Source: Roseobacter sp. (GTDB lineage: Bacteria; Pseudomonadota; Alphaproteobacteria; Rhodobacterales; Rhodobacteraceae). From it: DNA of 64,000 nucleotides. The number at the start of each line of letters is the position of its first letter. Position 1 is the first letter of the stretch. A model generated the notes under the pieces. That model did no database searches. It had not been told where the DNA came from and saw nothing but the letters and a program-made list of their open reading frames with translations. The position numbers and the translations under genes were made by a program. Positions 25,140 to 35,037 of this stretch are shown here, piece after piece. The stretch spans positions 36,187 through 100,186 of the forward strand of contig JAGXGZ010000006.1 in NCBI GenBank assembly GCA_024636495.1. The letters are read 5' to 3'.

Positions 25140-26864
25140 TTATTCCTTGGTGCGATACCAGTCCGCGGCATTCCAAAGTTCGGAATCCCATGTGTTCAGG
25201 ATCACACCGCCCAAGGTGGTCGATGCAGCCGACACACGACCACGGTCAACCAATGGGACGATTGTCATGGTCTCTTTGGTGATGATGTCGTTCAAACGCT
25301 TGGCGATTTCGCCGCGCTTGTCCAACTCGCCTGTGCGGGACAATTCGTCCAGCAGCTCATCGTATTCCGCGTTACAGAAGCGGTTGATGTTCTCACCCTG
25401 CCATTGGCTGGATGGTTTTGGCTCGTTTCCACAGCGGTAGGCCGACAGATACGACTGTGGGTCTGTGCCGTCAAAGTTGTTGGCGTACATTTCAACGTCC
25501 GCATAGAACTTCTGAAAGGTGTCAGGCGAACCTGGGTCACCGCCAAAGAAGACCGACGAATCGACATTGCGCAGTTCAACTTCGACGCCGATCTGGTTCC
25601 ACCAGTCTTTGATCAACGCTTGAAAGTCCTGACGGACAGCGTTGGTCGAGGTCTGGTACAGCATCGACAATTTCATGCCGTCTTTTTCACGAACGCCGTC
25701 GCCATCGCTGTCCACCCAACCGGCTTCTTCCAAAAGCGCTTTTGCACCTTCCAGATCCTGGGTCAGACATTCGGTGTTGCTTTCCGACGCATAAAGCGCA
25801 GGGGCAGGGACGAGGTTACAGGTCGGACGACCGGCCTGACCGTAACCGACTTCGACCAGCAACGGACGGTCGATTGCCATGGACAGTGCCTTGCGGACGT
25901 TGAAATCCGACAAGAACGGATGCGGGTGCATCAAGGTTGCGCGCTCGCCCTCGGGAAGATCCGGAGACGGGTTGGTCATGTTCATCTCGATACGTTCGAC
26001 CAATGTGCCGAATGCCGAAATAGGTGTACCTTTGCCGCCTTCGGCCATTTTTGCCAGCACGTCGGGTGCCAACTGCATGTTCCAGGCGTAGTCATATTCG
26101 CCGGTTTCCATGACCGCACGACCAGCCGCAGCCGCGTCGCCGCCACCTTTAAAGGTCAGCGATGCAAAGGCGGGCTTGTTTGGATCACGGTAGTTCGGGT
26201 TGGCAACCATCTGGATCACGTCGTTTGGACGGAAATCAGTAACCATAAACGGGCCGGTGCCGATCGGGTTAAAGTTGGCTTCGGTACATTCTGGTGCTTT
26301 TGCCCCCAGACATTCGGCAAATTGTGCTGCCTGAATGATCGGTGCCTGCGCACCCATGAAAGGACCATAAGGGTTTGGCTTGGCTTCGGTAAAGTTTACC
26401 GTCAGCGACAAATCATCGATGATGTCGATGCTTTCAACGCCGTCAAACTTGGCACCCTGTGCGCAACCGCCTTCGGGGTGCATACAGTATTCCGCCGTGA
26501 ATTTAACGTCAGCAGATGTGACTGGCGTGCCATCGGACCAAAGCAGGCCCTCTTTCAGCTTCCATGTGATGGATTTCAGGTCTTCGGAAACACCGCCGTT
26601 TTCGACGGTCGGGATTTCTTGGGCCAAATAAGGCACCAGCGCGCCGGTTTCGTCATAACGGCCAAGCGGTTCGATCACGAGGCTTGCGGCCTCAAGGTCT
26701 TTCGTGCCGCCCGACAGATAGGGCGTCATGATCGAGGGGGCTTGCCAATAGATGATCTTGACCTCGCCGTCGCGTCCACGCTCGCCCTCATGGGCGGCCG
26801 CGAAGGCGGCGGGGGCCAAAGCCATAGAGGCAACAGCACCCATCAAAAGGGTTTTCAAAGTCAT
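25140..26864 (-). CDS. Peptide ABC transporter substrate-binding protein (SBP_bac_5)
   Basis: A 574-aa periplasmic binding protein. Residues 1-23 (MTLKTLLMGAVASMALAPAAFAA) are a signal peptide. The mature part has the family landmarks VIEPLGRYDETGALVPYLAQEIPTVENGG, WKLKEGLLWSDGTPVTSADVKFTAEY near residue 110, FNVRKALSMAIDRPLLVE near 315, and an internal Cys set. It should deliver peptides or peptide-like ligands to the two permeases. AAGGAG lies before the ATG. A GC-rich hairpin sits in its leader. Divergent from the ATPase gene, with which it makes one transporter. Confidence 0.93.
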   Translation of the reverse strand: MTLKTLLMGAVASMALAPAAFAAAHEGERGRDGEVKIIYWQAPSIMTPYLSGGTKDLEAASLVIEPLGRYDETGALVPYLAQEIPTVENGGVSEDLKSITWKLKEGLLWSDGTPVTSADVKFTAEYCMHPEGGCAQGAKFDGVESIDIIDDLSLTVNFTEAKPNPYGPFMGAQAPIIQAAQFAECLGAKAPECTEANFNPIGTGPFMVTDFRPNDVIQMVANPNYRDPNKPAFASLTFKGGGDAAAAGRAVMETGEYDYAWNMQLAPDVLAKMAEGGKGTPISAFGTLVERIEMNMTNPSPDLPEGERATLMHPHPFLSDFNVRKALSMAIDRPLLVEVGYGQAGRPTCNLVPAPALYASESNTECLTQDLEGAKALLEEAGWVDSDGDGVREKDGMKLSMLYQTSTNAVRQDFQALIKDWWNQIGVEVELRNVDSSVFFGGDPGSPDTFQKFYADVEMYANNFDGTDPQSYLSAYRCGNEPKPSSQWQGENINRFCNAEYDELLDELSRTGELDKRGEIAKRLNDIITKETMTIVPLVDRGRVSAASTTLGGVILNTWDSELWNAADWYRTKE

Positions 26865-27183
26865 GTCTTACTCCTTGTTGGGCACCGGTGATTACTTTCG
26901 GTGGTGCCGCGTTTTTTTGTCGGTCCTCACGAATGACATCCCGAACTTTCTTATCATCGTACCCGAAAGGTCAAGTGGGCCAGATGCCAGTGATGATAAA
27001 AGCATCACATGTCCGGCCACGTCTTAGCCCCCCAAAGCGCGTAGCTCCATCGAAACAGGTTTGAGATAAATTGCAAGCCTTGAGATTTTTGGATCGGGGA
27101 CAAATGGCGTGCGGGTTTGACACTGGGTGATGATTGGCCTTAGCGTCATCTGATCACATTATTTACCAGCGGTGGAAAACCAA
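26865..27183. promoter_or_regulatory. Divergent control region of the peptide transporter locus
   Basis: About 319 bases between the binding-protein and double-ATPase genes. Towards the ATPase gene, TTGACA (27117-27122) with a 17-nt spacer and a weak -10 TTAGCG is a possible promoter. Near the binding-protein gene, GGCACC (26881-26886) and GGTGCC (26903-26908) form a leader hairpin directly upstream of its ribosome binding site. No further ORF is supported. Confidence 0.45.
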
Positions 27184-29016
27184 ATGCTTGACGACGGCAC
27201 GCCACTACCAATCGCGCAAATTCAAGGGCTTAGGGTTGAATTTCAAACTCAAGATGGCCCCGTATTGGGCGTAGAGAACGTAAGTTTCGACATCAATTCT
27301 GGCGAAACGGTTTGTGTCGTTGGCGAATCCGGTTCGGGAAAGTCGGTGTCCTCTTTGTCATTGATGCGTCTTGTCGAATTCGGGGGCGGAAAAATCACTG
27401 GCGGGCGCCTATTATTTGAGCGCCAGAACAATCCAGCTGTCGATTTGGCGCTTACCGATCAGGATTTGATGCGCGAAATTCGCGGCAACGAGATCGGAAT
27501 GATCTTTCAAGAACCGATGACCGCGCTGAACCCGGTCTTTACTGTGGGCCGTCAGTTGACCGAAGGCTTGCGGCTGCACAAAGGCATGACCAAAGTCGAG
27601 GCCGAGGCCCGCGCGCTGGAACTGCTGACCCAAGTGCGCATCCCGCAGCCCGATCAGCGTCTCAAGCAATATCCTCATGAGTTGTCAGGCGGCATGCGCC
27701 AGCGCGTCGTAATCGCCATGGCGCTGGCTTGTTCGCCGCGCCTGCTGATTGCTGATGAACCAACCACCGCTTTGGACGTCACCATTCAGGCTGAGATTCT
27801 GGCACTGATTGACCGGCTGAAACGTGAAACCGGCACTGCCGTGATGTTCATCACCCACGACATGGCCGTGGTGGCGCAGATGGCAGATCGCGTCGTGGTT
27901 ATGTTCCGGGGCAACAAGGTAGAAGAGGGCACGGTCGAGGAAATCTTTGAAAATCCCCAGCACCCTTACACAAAGGCGTTGCTGGCCGCCGTCCCGAAGC
28001 TTGGAGAGATGACGGGCAAAGCTTATCCTGAGCCCATGAAGCTGCTGGGAAACAAGGACAAATCCATCGTGCCGATCAAGGGCACGAACGAGGTCTTGTT
28101 GACCGTCAAGAACCTGACCACGCGGTTTCCGGTGACAGGTGGTTTTTTCCGCCGCACCGTGGCAAATGTTCACGCGGTCGAGGATTTGTCTTTTACCATC
28201 AACAAAGGTCAGACCCTGAGCCTTGTTGGCGAATCCGGGTGTGGGAAATCCACAGCGGGCAGGTCGATCCTGCGGCTGGTGGAACCGCTGTCGGGCGAGA
28301 TTGATATCGCGGGAAAAGACATCATGGCGCTGAACGCGCATGACCTGCGCGAAGCGCGGCTTGATATGCAGATGATTTTCCAAGACCCATTTGCCTCGCT
28401 GAACCCGCAGATGCAGCTGTCGGATCAGGTGGCCGAACCGATTCACAACTTCGGCACGCTTAAGGGGGATGCGCTGACCAAACGGATCGAGATGCTGTTT
28501 GACCGGGTTGAGTTGCCGCGCAGTTTCATGCGCCGCTTTCCCCATGAGCTTTCGGGCGGTCAACGCCAGCGCGTCGCAATCGCCCGTGCTTTGGCGTTGA
28601 ACCCCAAGCTTATCATCGCAGACGAGGCCGTGTCGGCCCTTGATGTGTCTGTACAGGCGCAGGTGGTGAACCTGATGCTGGAGCTACAGCAAGAACTTGG
28701 CCTGTCCTTCCTGTTTATCAGTCACGATATGGCCGTTGTCGAACGCGTCAGCCATCAGGTCGGCGTGATGTATCTGGGCCGGATCGTCGAATTGGGATCC
28801 CGTCAGCAGGTGTTCGAAAACCCGCAGCACCCCTATACCCAGGCGCTGATGAAGGCGGTGCCGATTGCTGATCCGCGCAAACGCAAAAAGGAAAGCGAGC
28901 TGAACTTTAAACCGATTCCGTCGCCGATCCATCCAGTGAGCTACACCCCTGAGCCATCGGTTTACAAAACCGTTTCCGAGGGTCATCAGGTGCTTCTGAC
29001 CGACAGCGGATATTAA
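27184..29016 (+). CDS. Double ABC ATPase of peptide transporter (DppD-DppF fusion)
   Basis: A 610-aa cytoplasmic ATPase with two nucleotide-binding domains in tandem. Domain 1 has Walker A GESGSGKS near residue 50, signature LSGGMRQR near 175 and Walker [13 protein letters not shown]. Domain 2 begins about residue 320 with Walker [17 protein letters not shown] and [12 protein letters not shown]. Each domain ends in the oligopeptide-type extension (AVPKLG and AVPIADPRK regions). One polypeptide replaces the usual DppD/DppF pair. ATG at 27184 is preferred to the GTG 12 nt upstream. The next gene starts 10 nt later. Confidence 0.93.
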   Translation: MLDDGTPLPIAQIQGLRVEFQTQDGPVLGVENVSFDINSGETVCVVGESGSGKSVSSLSLMRLVEFGGGKITGGRLLFERQNNPAVDLALTDQDLMREIRGNEIGMIFQEPMTALNPVFTVGRQLTEGLRLHKGMTKVEAEARALELLTQVRIPQPDQRLKQYPHELSGGMRQRVVIAMALACSPRLLIADEPTTALDVTIQAEILALIDRLKRETGTAVMFITHDMAVVAQMADRVVVMFRGNKVEEGTVEEIFENPQHPYTKALLAAVPKLGEMTGKAYPEPMKLLGNKDKSIVPIKGTNEVLLTVKNLTTRFPVTGGFFRRTVANVHAVEDLSFTINKGQTLSLVGESGCGKSTAGRSILRLVEPLSGEIDIAGKDIMALNAHDLREARLDMQMIFQDPFASLNPQMQLSDQVAEPIHNFGTLKGDALTKRIEMLFDRVELPRSFMRRFPHELSGGQRQRVAIARALALNPKLIIADEAVSALDVSVQAQVVNLMLELQQELGLSFLFISHDMAVVERVSHQVGVMYLGRIVELGSRQQVFENPQHPYTQALMKAVPIADPRKRKKESELNFKPIPSPIHPVSYTPEPSVYKTVSEGHQVLLTDSGY

Positions 29017-29025
29017 GGACACCCA

Positions 29026-30189
29026 ATGGCCGAACGTATGACTCCCTTTGCGTTGATGGAAAAGCTGATCAGCTTTCCGACAGTATCGCGCGACACAAAT
29101 ATCCCCTTGGTCGATTGGGTCGCCGATTATCTGTCCGGACACGGCATCGAGTCGCATCGCTATATTGATCCTGATCAACCGAAACACGCGTTGTTTGCCC
29201 ATGTGGGCCCGTGGGAGGAAGGCGCCGTTGTGTTGTCTGGCCACACCGATGTGGTGCCCGTCGACGGGCAGCCCTGGGACAGCGATCCATACAGCGTTGT
29301 GGAACGGGATGGCCGCTACTACGGTCGGGGCACTTGCGACATGAAGGGCTTCGACGCCATGGCGATCTGGGCGCTGGTCGAGGCGAAATATGCCGGCGTC
29401 AAACAACCGCTTCAAATCGCGCTTAGCTTTGACGAGGAAGTCGGCTGTCTGGGTGCGCCGCCGATGATCAAGGCAATGCAGCCGGTCTTGCCAAAAGGTA
29501 AGCTGGTGATCGTAGGAGAGCCATCGACCATGCAGGCCGTGAGCGGGCACAAAGGTGGGATCGGGTTCAACACCCATGTCGTGGGGTTCGAGGTTCATTC
29601 CTCCCTTCTGCACACCGGGGTTAATGCGATCATGGCGGGGGCCAAGCTGATCGAATGGGCCAACGAGATGAACACCGAAAACTTTGCCCGCAAACCTTCT
29701 GAACTGGCCGCGATGTTCAATCCGCCATTTACCACATGCCATGTCGGCATGATTTCGGGGGGGACTGCGCATAATATCACCGCCAAGGATTGCAAATTCG
29801 CGATGGATTTTCGGGTGGTTCCGGGCGAAGACAAAGATGCTTGGGGCACGGCCTATCTGAAAAAAGTCCGCGAAGTAGAAAAGCAGATGCAAGAAGTTGT
29901 GCCTGAAACTTACATCGAAATTACACCCCGCTTCGACGTGACCGCCCTGCAACCCGAAAAAGACGGCGTTGCCGAAACATTTGTGCGCCAGATCACGGGT
30001 GATAACGCCAGCCACAAGGTTAGCTATGGCACCGAGGCCGGGCAATTTCAGGACGCGGGCTATAGTGCGATTATTTGTGGCCCCGGAGACATTGCACAGG
30101 CGCATCAGCCAAACGAATATATTGAAGTGTCCCAATTCGAGGCGGGGCATAAGTTCATGCGCGACCTTGTTGAACGATTGTCAGCCTGA
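29026..30189 (+). CDS. argE: ArgE-like acetylornithine deacetylase family (M20)
   Basis: A 387-aa M20A-family metallohydrolase. Metal ligands and catalytic residues are visible: LSGHTDVVPVDGQPW (first His, Asp pair) near residue 70, GRGTCDMKGFDA (bridging Asp), SFDEEVGCLGAP (general-base Glu and ligand) near 135, IVGEPSTMQAVSGHKG, and the C-terminal AGQFQDAGYSAIICGPG ending with HQPNEY. It should remove an N-acetyl group from ornithine or a similar N-acyl amino acid. Its position 10 nt after the peptide ABC ATPase argues for a catabolic role with imported substrates rather than arginine synthesis; that is inference. Confidence 0.88.
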   Translation: MAERMTPFALMEKLISFPTVSRDTNIPLVDWVADYLSGHGIESHRYIDPDQPKHALFAHVGPWEEGAVVLSGHTDVVPVDGQPWDSDPYSVVERDGRYYGRGTCDMKGFDAMAIWALVEAKYAGVKQPLQIALSFDEEVGCLGAPPMIKAMQPVLPKGKLVIVGEPSTMQAVSGHKGGIGFNTHVVGFEVHSSLLHTGVNAIMAGAKLIEWANEMNTENFARKPSELAAMFNPPFTTCHVGMISGGTAHNITAKDCKFAMDFRVVPGEDKDAWGTAYLKKVREVEKQMQEVVPETYIEITPRFDVTALQPEKDGVAETFVRQITGDNASHKVSYGTEAGQFQDAGYSAIICGPGDIAQAHQPNEYIEVSQFEAGHKFMRDLVERLSA

Positions 30190-30235
30190 TGCCCATGGGG
30201 CGCAGCCCAATGAATGTTGAGTGAAAAGTTACCCC

Positions 30236-31579
30236 ATGAATTTCCCCATAAATACTGAGACGCCTGTTACCTATCCGGGCCCTCATGCTGCGTCTGCCGA
30301 TGTCGTTGTGATCGGGGGCGGGGTGATTGGCGTGTGCACAGCGCTGTTTCTGGCCCGCTATGGCCACAAGGTGGTGTTGCTGGAAAAGGGCCGCATCGCG
30401 GGCGAGCAATCCAGCCGCAACTGGGGCTGGATCAGGCAACAAGGCCGCGACCCCGACGAGATGCCGATCATGGCAGACGCGCAGCGGTTGTGGCAGGAAT
30501 TGGCCGGGCAAACCAATGTTGATATCGGCTTGCGTCAAGGCGGGATCACGTACCTGGCAAGAAAAGAGAGTGAGCTTAGGGGATATGAGGCGTGGTTGCC
30601 CCATGCCAAGGCGAACGGCGTCGAGACCAAGATGCTGTCACGCGCCGAGGTCGCAGCGATGTTTCCCGGCATAGCAGCCCGGCCACTGGGTGCCATGGTC
30701 ACAGCGTCGGATATGCGCGCCGAGCCGTGGGTTGCCGTGCCCGCCTTGGCCGCGATTGCCGCGCGCGAAGGGGTGCAGATCGTTGAAAACTGCGCGGTGC
30801 GCAGTCTTGATATTGCCGCGGGCCGCGTCGCCGGCGTGGTCACTGAAACGGGTCGCATCACCGCACCCGAAGTGGTCTTGGCGGGCGGTGCCTGGTCTGC
30901 GCTGTTTTTGCGCAATCACGGTGTCAGTATACCGCAGCTTTCGGTGCGCGAAAACGTCGCCGCGACCGAACCTTTGCCGGAAATTTATGCAGGTGCTGCT
31001 GCGGACCGCAAAGTCGCGTTTCGTCGTCGCGAAGATGGCGGTTATACGCTGGCCCCTCCGGGTACGCCGGAACTGTTTGTCGGCCCCGATGCCGTGCGTG
31101 CCTTTCCCCATTACCTCACACAGCTTAAGGCCAATCCTTTGGGGCAGGTTCTGCACCCCTTCGCGCCGAAAGGCTTTCCCGATGCTTGGGGCACCAAACG
31201 GCGGTGGGACAATGACGAAACGACCCCGTTCGAGGCGATGCGGATCCTGAACCCGGCCCCCAATATGGGAAAAATCAACCGCCTTTTGCGCAATTTTTCA
31301 GCGCTGTTCCCCGAGCTGCCACCTGTTCGTCTCAAGGCGGCATGGGCGGGTATGATCGACACCATGCCCGACATCGTCCCTGTGGTGGACCGCGCGCCGA
31401 CGTTGCCGGGTCTGACCATCGGGACGGGCATGTCGGGTCACGGTTTTGGCATTGGGCCGGGGATGGGGCGGGTCTTGGCCGCACTGGTCACGGGCGGCAA
31501 TGTGGGCAATGATCTGACCAGATTTCGTCTGTCGCGCTTTAGTGATGGCAGCCTGATGGTACTCGGCCCCAACGTCTGA
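30236..31579 (+). CDS. FAD-dependent oxidoreductase (DadA/DAO-like)
   Basis: A 447-aa flavoprotein of the D-amino acid oxidase/sarcosine oxidase superfamily. The dinucleotide-binding motif VVVIGGGVIGVCTALFLARYGHKVVLLEKG lies near residue 25, followed by a family-specific SSRNWGWIRQQGRDPDEMP near 60. The FAD-closing GTGMSGHGFGIGPGMGRVLA is near 405. It probably oxidises an amino or imino acid released by the neighbouring hydrolases, passing electrons to the chain or oxygen. ATG at 30236 is chosen over GTG at 30221; neither has a good ribosome binding site. Third gene of the putative five-gene plus-strand operon. Confidence 0.86.
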   Translation: MNFPINTETPVTYPGPHAASADVVVIGGGVIGVCTALFLARYGHKVVLLEKGRIAGEQSSRNWGWIRQQGRDPDEMPIMADAQRLWQELAGQTNVDIGLRQGGITYLARKESELRGYEAWLPHAKANGVETKMLSRAEVAAMFPGIAARPLGAMVTASDMRAEPWVAVPALAAIAAREGVQIVENCAVRSLDIAAGRVAGVVTETGRITAPEVVLAGGAWSALFLRNHGVSIPQLSVRENVAATEPLPEIYAGAAADRKVAFRRREDGGYTLAPPGTPELFVGPDAVRAFPHYLTQLKANPLGQVLHPFAPKGFPDAWGTKRRWDNDETTPFEAMRILNPAPNMGKINRLLRNFSALFPELPPVRLKAAWAGMIDTMPDIVPVVDRAPTLPGLTIGTGMSGHGFGIGPGMGRVLAALVTGGNVGNDLTRFRLSRFSDGSLMVLGPNV

Positions 31580-31603
31580 TTTCGTCTAAATAGGAGGCTT
31601 TCC

Positions 31604-32773
31604 ATGCCGATCAAAAATCGCTTTGCTGAAACCCATGCCGACATTACGGCATGGCGCCGCCACCTGCATACGATCCCTGAACTGATGTTTGATTTGCCGC
31701 AAACCTCGGCGTTTGTGGCCGAAAAACTGCGCAGCTTTGGAATCACTGACATCACCACGGGCATCGCGAAAACGGGGATCGTCGCGGTGATCGAGGGGCG
31801 CAGCAATACCTCTGGCAAGACGATCGGGTTGCGCGCCGACATGGATGCGCTGCCGATTTCTGAGGCCACGGGGCTTGAGTATGCCTCGACCCATCCGGGA
31901 AAGATGCATGCGTGCGGGCATGACGGGCACACGGCAATTTTGCTGGGGGCGGCGCAATATCTGGCCGAAACCCGCAATTTCGATGGCCGTGTGGTGCTGA
32001 TTTTTCAACCTGCAGAAGAGGGCGGCGGCGGTGGCAATATCATGGTTCAGGAAGGCATGATGGATCGGTGGTCAATTGATGAGGTGTACGGGCTTCACAA
32101 TATGCCCGGCCATCCGGTCGGCGCATTTGCGATCCGCACTGGCCCCTTGCTGGCCGCTGCGGACGAGTTTGACATCACCATAACCGGGCAGGGCGGCCAT
32201 GCCGCGGCCCCGCACGAGGCGATTGATACCAATCTGGCCGCCGCTCATGTGGTGGTCGCGCTGCAATCCATCGCCAGCCGTAATGTGGATCCGATCAAGC
32301 AGGTGGTTGTTTCGGTCTGCACCCTGCGATCGGAAACCGACAGCCACAACGTGTTGCCCCAGACCGTGCGCCTGCGCGGCACTGTGCGTACGCTTGATGC
32401 GGGTGTCCGCGATCTGGCGCAGGAACGGCTTGAGGCGATTGTGACCCATACCTGCGCTGCCTACCAATGCAGCGCTGCAATCGATTACCAGCGCGGCTAT
32501 CCGATCACGGTAAATGCCGAAGCCAACACCCATTTCGCCGCCGAAGCCGCCGAGAAGGTCACGCCCGGGGTAGACCGCGATACGCCCCCGATCATGGCGG
32601 GCGAAGATTTCTCGTACATGCTGAATAAACGCCCCGGTGCCTATATCATGTTGGGAAATGGGAATGGGCCAACGGTTCACCACCCGATGTATAATTTCAA
32701 CGACGAAGCCATCCCCGCAGGCTGCAGCTGGTTCGCCGAAATGGTCGAAACCCGGTTGCCAAGCGTCGGTTAA
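31604..32773 (+). CDS. M20 family amidohydrolase (hippuricase/AbgA-like), first paralog
   Basis: A 389-aa zinc/manganese-dependent amidohydrolase of the M20D group. Metal ligands: Cys-His in MHACGHDGHTA near residue 103, Glu pair in FQPAEEGGGGG near 140, His in GLHNMPGHPVG near 165, and the C-terminal His in VHHPMYNFND near 365. The lid domain starts with ITITGQGGHAAAPHEAID. It should hydrolyse N-acyl amino acids (hippurate-, N-acetyl- or conjugated types). AGGAGG precedes the ATG. It is very similar to the next gene along its whole length, indicating tandem duplication. Confidence 0.92.
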   Translation: MPIKNRFAETHADITAWRRHLHTIPELMFDLPQTSAFVAEKLRSFGITDITTGIAKTGIVAVIEGRSNTSGKTIGLRADMDALPISEATGLEYASTHPGKMHACGHDGHTAILLGAAQYLAETRNFDGRVVLIFQPAEEGGGGGNIMVQEGMMDRWSIDEVYGLHNMPGHPVGAFAIRTGPLLAAADEFDITITGQGGHAAAPHEAIDTNLAAAHVVVALQSIASRNVDPIKQVVVSVCTLRSETDSHNVLPQTVRLRGTVRTLDAGVRDLAQERLEAIVTHTCAAYQCSAAIDYQRGYPITVNAEANTHFAAEAAEKVTPGVDRDTPPIMAGEDFSYMLNKRPGAYIMLGNGNGPTVHHPMYNFNDEAIPAGCSWFAEMVETRLPSVG

Positions 32774-32812
32774 GCCCCACCTTGCGACCAAACTGAATGA
32801 AAAGGACACCCT

Positions 32813-33976
32813 ATGCCCGTTAAGAATCGCTTTGCCGAACTCCATGACGATATTACCGCATGGCGCCGCGATCTGCACGAACACCCCGAAATCCTGTTCG
32901 AGACCCACCGGACCTCTGCCACTGTGGCCGAAAAGCTGCGTGCGTTTGGCTGTGATGAAGTCGTCGAAGGAATCGGGCGGACTGGCGTGGTCGGTGTGAT
33001 CAAGGGAAACTCGACGGAGTCTGGCAAGGTAATTGGTCTGCGCGCTGACATGGATGCCCTGCCGATCCACGAGCAAACCGGGCTTGAGTATGCATCAAAG
33101 ACACCCAATGCCATGCACGCCTGCGGCCATGATGGCCACACAGCAATGTTGCTTGGGGCGGCGCAATATCTGGCTGAGACACGCAACTTTGACGGCACGG
33201 TTGTCGTCATCTTTCAGCCCGCCGAAGAAGGTGGCGGCGGTGGCCGCGAGATGTGCAAGGACGGCATGATGGACCGCTGGAACATTCAGGAGGTCTATGG
33301 CATGCACAATTGGCCGGGGATACCGACAGGTCAGTTTGGCATCCGTCCGGGCCCGTTCTTTGCTGCGACAGATCTGTTGGATATCGAAATCGAAGGTCTT
33401 GGGGGGCATGCCGCAAAACCCCACGAGACGATTGATACGTCCGTTGTGACAGCGCACATCATCACCGCGTTGCAAACCATCGTCAGCCGCAATGCTGATC
33501 CTATTGGCAATATCGTGGTGTCCATCACCTCGATTGAATCGTCGTCCAAGGCGTTCAACGTGATCCCACAGCGGGTCAATTTATTGGGCACCGTGCGGAC
33601 TTTGTCGAACGATCTGCGTGATCTCGCTGAAAAACGCGTAAGCGAGATTTGCGAAGGCATTGCCACGACTTTTGGGGCGACCGCCAAGGTCAATTATCTG
33701 CGCAACTATCCCGTGATGGTGAACCACGACGAGCAGACCGAATTCGCCGCCGATGTGGCGCGCAGCATTTCAGGACAATGTGACGAGGCCCCGCTGGTGA
33801 TGGGGGGCGAAGATTTCGCCTTTATGCTCGAAGAGCGTCCGGGTGCCTATATTCTGGTCGGCAATGGCGACACGGCGATGGTACACCACCCGCTTTACAA
33901 CTTTAACGACGATGTGATTCCGGCTGGATGCAGTTGGTGGGCAGGGATTGCCGAACAGCGCATGCCGATCGGCTGA
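32813..33976 (+). CDS. M20 family amidohydrolase, second paralog
   Basis: A 387-aa close paralog of the preceding gene, matching it in order from PVKNRFAELHDDITAWRRDLH to NFNDDVIPAGCSWW. All metal ligands are kept (MHACGHDGHTA, FQPAEEGGGGG, GMHNWPGIPTG, MVHHPLYNFND). The differences cluster in the lid domain (for example LDIEIEGLGGHAAKPHETID), which would shift substrate range. The gap from the first copy is 39 nt with AAAGGA before the ATG. It ends the plus-strand run; a hairpin separates it from the converging glycosyltransferase gene. Confidence 0.92.
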   Translation: MPVKNRFAELHDDITAWRRDLHEHPEILFETHRTSATVAEKLRAFGCDEVVEGIGRTGVVGVIKGNSTESGKVIGLRADMDALPIHEQTGLEYASKTPNAMHACGHDGHTAMLLGAAQYLAETRNFDGTVVVIFQPAEEGGGGGREMCKDGMMDRWNIQEVYGMHNWPGIPTGQFGIRPGPFFAATDLLDIEIEGLGGHAAKPHETIDTSVVTAHIITALQTIVSRNADPIGNIVVSITSIESSSKAFNVIPQRVNLLGTVRTLSNDLRDLAEKRVSEICEGIATTFGATAKVNYLRNYPVMVNHDEQTEFAADVARSISGQCDEAPLVMGGEDFAFMLEERPGAYILVGNGDTAMVHHPLYNFNDDVIPAGCSWWAGIAEQRMPIG

Positions 33977-33992
33977 CAGCGGCATGGGCGAC

Positions 33993-34016
33993 GGGGGTAG
34001 GGTGAAACCTATCCCC
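33993..34016. terminator. Hairpin between amidohydrolase and glycosyltransferase genes
   Basis: GGGGGTAGG pairs with CCTATCCCC across a GTGAAA loop with one G-T pair, in the 50-nt gap between two converging genes. There is no T-run; a bidirectional termination role is suggested by location only. Confidence 0.45.
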
Positions 34017-34026
34017 GCGCCAAAAC

Positions 34027-35037
34027 TTATCGCCAGAGTGATTGATAAACGGTGTCGATCCCGTCAGCTTCGGCTGCCGCACTGAAATGCGCGGCGGCAT
34101 GATCGCGTGCAAACCGACCCATCTGCTCCACCTTGCCCGCAAGAATGTGATCCGCAGCGGCGGCAGCCTCGTCGGACGAGGTAACGATCGTTCCCGCGCG
34201 ACCCTGCGCAGTGAACGTCCGGTAATATCCAGCGTCATATCCGACAAACGGAACCGCTGACGCCATCGCCTCAAGCGGGGCCATGCCGTACCCCTCGTAT
34301 TGGGGCAATTGCATTACCAGCGACAGGCCTCGCACCAGCTTTGGCAGGTCTGTTGCGGGGATCTCTCCGGGAAACAGGATGCGTTGGCCCAGTTTTGCCG
34401 CCTCAACTTGTGCCATCAGGCCCGCCAGAAACCCCTGATGTTCGCGTGTTGCCTTGCCGATTACCAGCGCTACAGCCTCGGGGTGGTTTGGCAACAAAGC
34501 GATCATCGCACGTACAAAATCGTCCGTGCCTTTTTCGGGGCGGATACGGCCAATCGTGGCGATCCCCCTTTGACCGCCAAAACGCAATTCTGCCCACGCT
34601 TGCGCGCGGTCCTGCGCGGGATGAAACAGTGCCGTATCGACGCCGTGTGGGGCCACGGCGCGCACATGCGGAACAAAACTTGCAGCTTTCTGCGTGGTTG
34701 CCACGACTGCATCCATGCGACCGATCAACCAGCGGGGGAAGGCTGAATGACGACGCTGTGCGGCAGAGGTAAAGACGACTTTAATGGGCAGGCGCAGCAC
34801 ATCCCTGCTCCATAGGGCCGCGCGCATTTCTGTATTGCGCCGCACGTGCCAAATTGCAGCTTCGGCCGACGCCGCTCGTGCTTGTTTCAGCGTGATCGGA
34901 TCGGGGCAACCCGGCAAAGGATAACCCACGAGCGACAGATCGTACCGGCCCATCTGCGCGCGGATCACGTTGGCAGCGGTTGCGGAAACACCGGTGAAAT
35001 TTTTGTTGAAATTGGTGACAAACAGCCGCTGTTTCAT
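34027..35037 (-). CDS. Glycosyltransferase family 4
   Basis: A 336-aa GT-B glycosyltransferase. The C-terminal donor-binding half has GIATIGRIRPEKGTDDFVRAM near residue 180, and the acceptor EX7E-type motif is in QYEGYGMAPLEAMASAVPFVGYD near 270. The N-terminal half has VAPHGVDTALFHP near 150. It probably adds a sugar to lipopolysaccharide core, because its start overlaps the waaA stop by 4 nt (ATGA), giving translational coupling. Donor and acceptor are not predictable. It acts at the cytoplasmic face of the inner membrane. Confidence 0.88.
   Translation of the reverse strand: MKQRLFVTNFNKNFTGVSATAANVIRAQMGRYDLSLVGYPLPGCPDPITLKQARAASAEAAIWHVRRNTEMRAALWSRDVLRLPIKVVFTSAAQRRHSAFPRWLIGRMDAVVATTQKAASFVPHVRAVAPHGVDTALFHPAQDRAQAWAELRFGGQRGIATIGRIRPEKGTDDFVRAMIALLPNHPEAVALVIGKATREHQGFLAGLMAQVEAAKLGQRILFPGEIPATDLPKLVRGLSLVMQLPQYEGYGMAPLEAMASAVPFVGYDAGYYRTFTAQGRAGTIVTSSDEAAAAADHILAGKVEQMGRFARDHAAAHFSAAAEADGIDTVYQSLWR

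Noticed and set aside
25092-26891. 599-aa ORF antisense to the peptide-binding protein gene
   Set aside because: The minus-strand frame has a signal peptide and all SBP_bac_5 landmarks; the other strand is a composition artefact.
30221-30235. GTG start giving the FAD oxidoreductase five extra residues
   Set aside because: No ribosome binding site for either start; ATG at 30236 is the simpler choice, but the question remains open.
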